This document shows positions 63,779 to 64,000 of a stretch of 64,000 nt of DNA, piece by piece (within the stretch, counting starts at the first letter, position 1; every line of letters begins with the position of its first letter). This DNA comes from UBA117 sp049975245. GTDB lineage: Archaea; Methanobacteriota; Methanobacteria; Methanobacteriales; Methanobacteriaceae. The stretch covers positions 34,740 to 98,739 of the forward strand of contig JBNGDB010000008.1 in NCBI GenBank assembly GCA_049975245.1, in the 5' to 3' direction. Made by a program: the position numbers and the translations under genes. Under the pieces are notes generated by a model that saw only the letters and a list, made by a program, of their open reading frames with translations, made no database searches and was not told the origin of the DNA.

Positions 63779-64000
63779 AAATCCACCGTTTCAAAAAATT
63801 GCTTTTTATAATAAATTAAATTAGATAAGTAACTTTTGTTTATTAACTATTTCGATTAATAATATTTGCTATTTAAATCAAAATTTAATAATAAAATTTT
63901 GAGAACTTCATTCAGAAAGTATATATAAAATTTTAGGGGTATTTATAGACACTGTCAAAAACTTGGTGGTTTTTAATTTTGCGTTTTTGATAAACAATTT
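63779..64000. other. intergenic end of window
   Basis: AT-rich DNA upstream of the site-2 protease gene. Short inverted repeats occur at the extreme end (GTCAAAAAC at 63954-63962 and GTTTTTGA at 63983-63990), but the sequence stops before any element can be identified. Confidence 0.35.

Overview
The window is AT-rich archaeal DNA from a hydrogenotrophic methanogen of the Methanobacteriales, most probably Methanobacterium or a close relative. The support is an F420-reducing hydrogenase operon (frhADGB), an archaeal initiator tRNA and type A RNase P RNA, many archaea-only information-processing genes (PCNA, GINS, TFS, Rpo11/Rpo4, Nop10, aIF2-alpha, SRP54, Pus10, Dph2), Shine-Dalgarno boxes of the GGTGAT/GGAGG type, and secreted transglutaminase-like and M14-like proteins of the kind seen on pseudomurein-walled methanogens. 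Gene order from about 11.6 to 41.4 kb follows the order I remember for Methanothermobacter.

Layout. 0-5 kb: small membrane proteins, RNase P RNA (hidden under a spurious ORF), a SAM methyltransferase, initiator tRNA-Met, a three-gene membrane/coiled-coil operon, and type II methionine aminopeptidase. 5-8.6 kb: frhADGB on the minus strand. 9-10.5 kb: a secreted PepSY-like protein, a PAC2 protein and two tRNA-Arg genes (UCU, CCU). 10.5-22 kb: a long minus-strand information-processing cluster running hpt, dph2, csl4, rpoL, DUF99, Nudix, tfs, a membrane protein, pcn, gins51, rpl44e, rps27e, aif2a, nop10, PAC2, endoQ. 22.2-23.4 kb: a PAS sensor-kinase-like protein without its phospho-acceptor histidine. 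23.9-29.1 kb, plus strand: srp54, pus10, rpl21e, rpo4, DUF655, ksgA. Between ksgA and hemK2 (29.1-32.7 kb) lies an accessory insert: a decayed transposase, a DUF6653-like protein, non-coding debris and two abutting unknown genes that share a motif.

33.4-41.4 kb: lysine and arginine biosynthesis (class III aminotransferase, dapF, lysA, argD) interrupted by two secreted, probably wall-active proteins. 41.5-47.1 kb: cyclophilin, GAF protein, an unknown Cys-rich protein, OGG1-type glycosylase, a TFB-like orphan, hisF, DUF4013 and tRNA-Arg(UCG). 47.2-54 kb: two large helicases (DUF4011/SF1/nuclease/DUF3320, and an XPD/DinG type). 54-60.5 kb: a corrinoid methyltransferase, a radical SAM protein, an arsenic cluster (arsM, arsR, DGC protein, frameshifted arsC), DUF166 and a cation exchanger. 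60.6-63.8 kb: a sulfur-relay-like set (three DsrE-superfamily proteins and an Fe-S protein), a tiny zinc-ribbon gene and a site-2 protease.

The best candidates for undescribed biology are the paralogous unknown pair at 30.8-32.7 kb, the M14-like enzyme with a Tyr/Arg/Lys/Trp-rich insert beside a transglutaminase-like protein that seems to start at AUU, the DsrE/Fe-S cluster at 60.7-62.6 kb, and the arsenic cluster with its single-base arsC frameshift. Domain names come from reading the translations; no database search was run.
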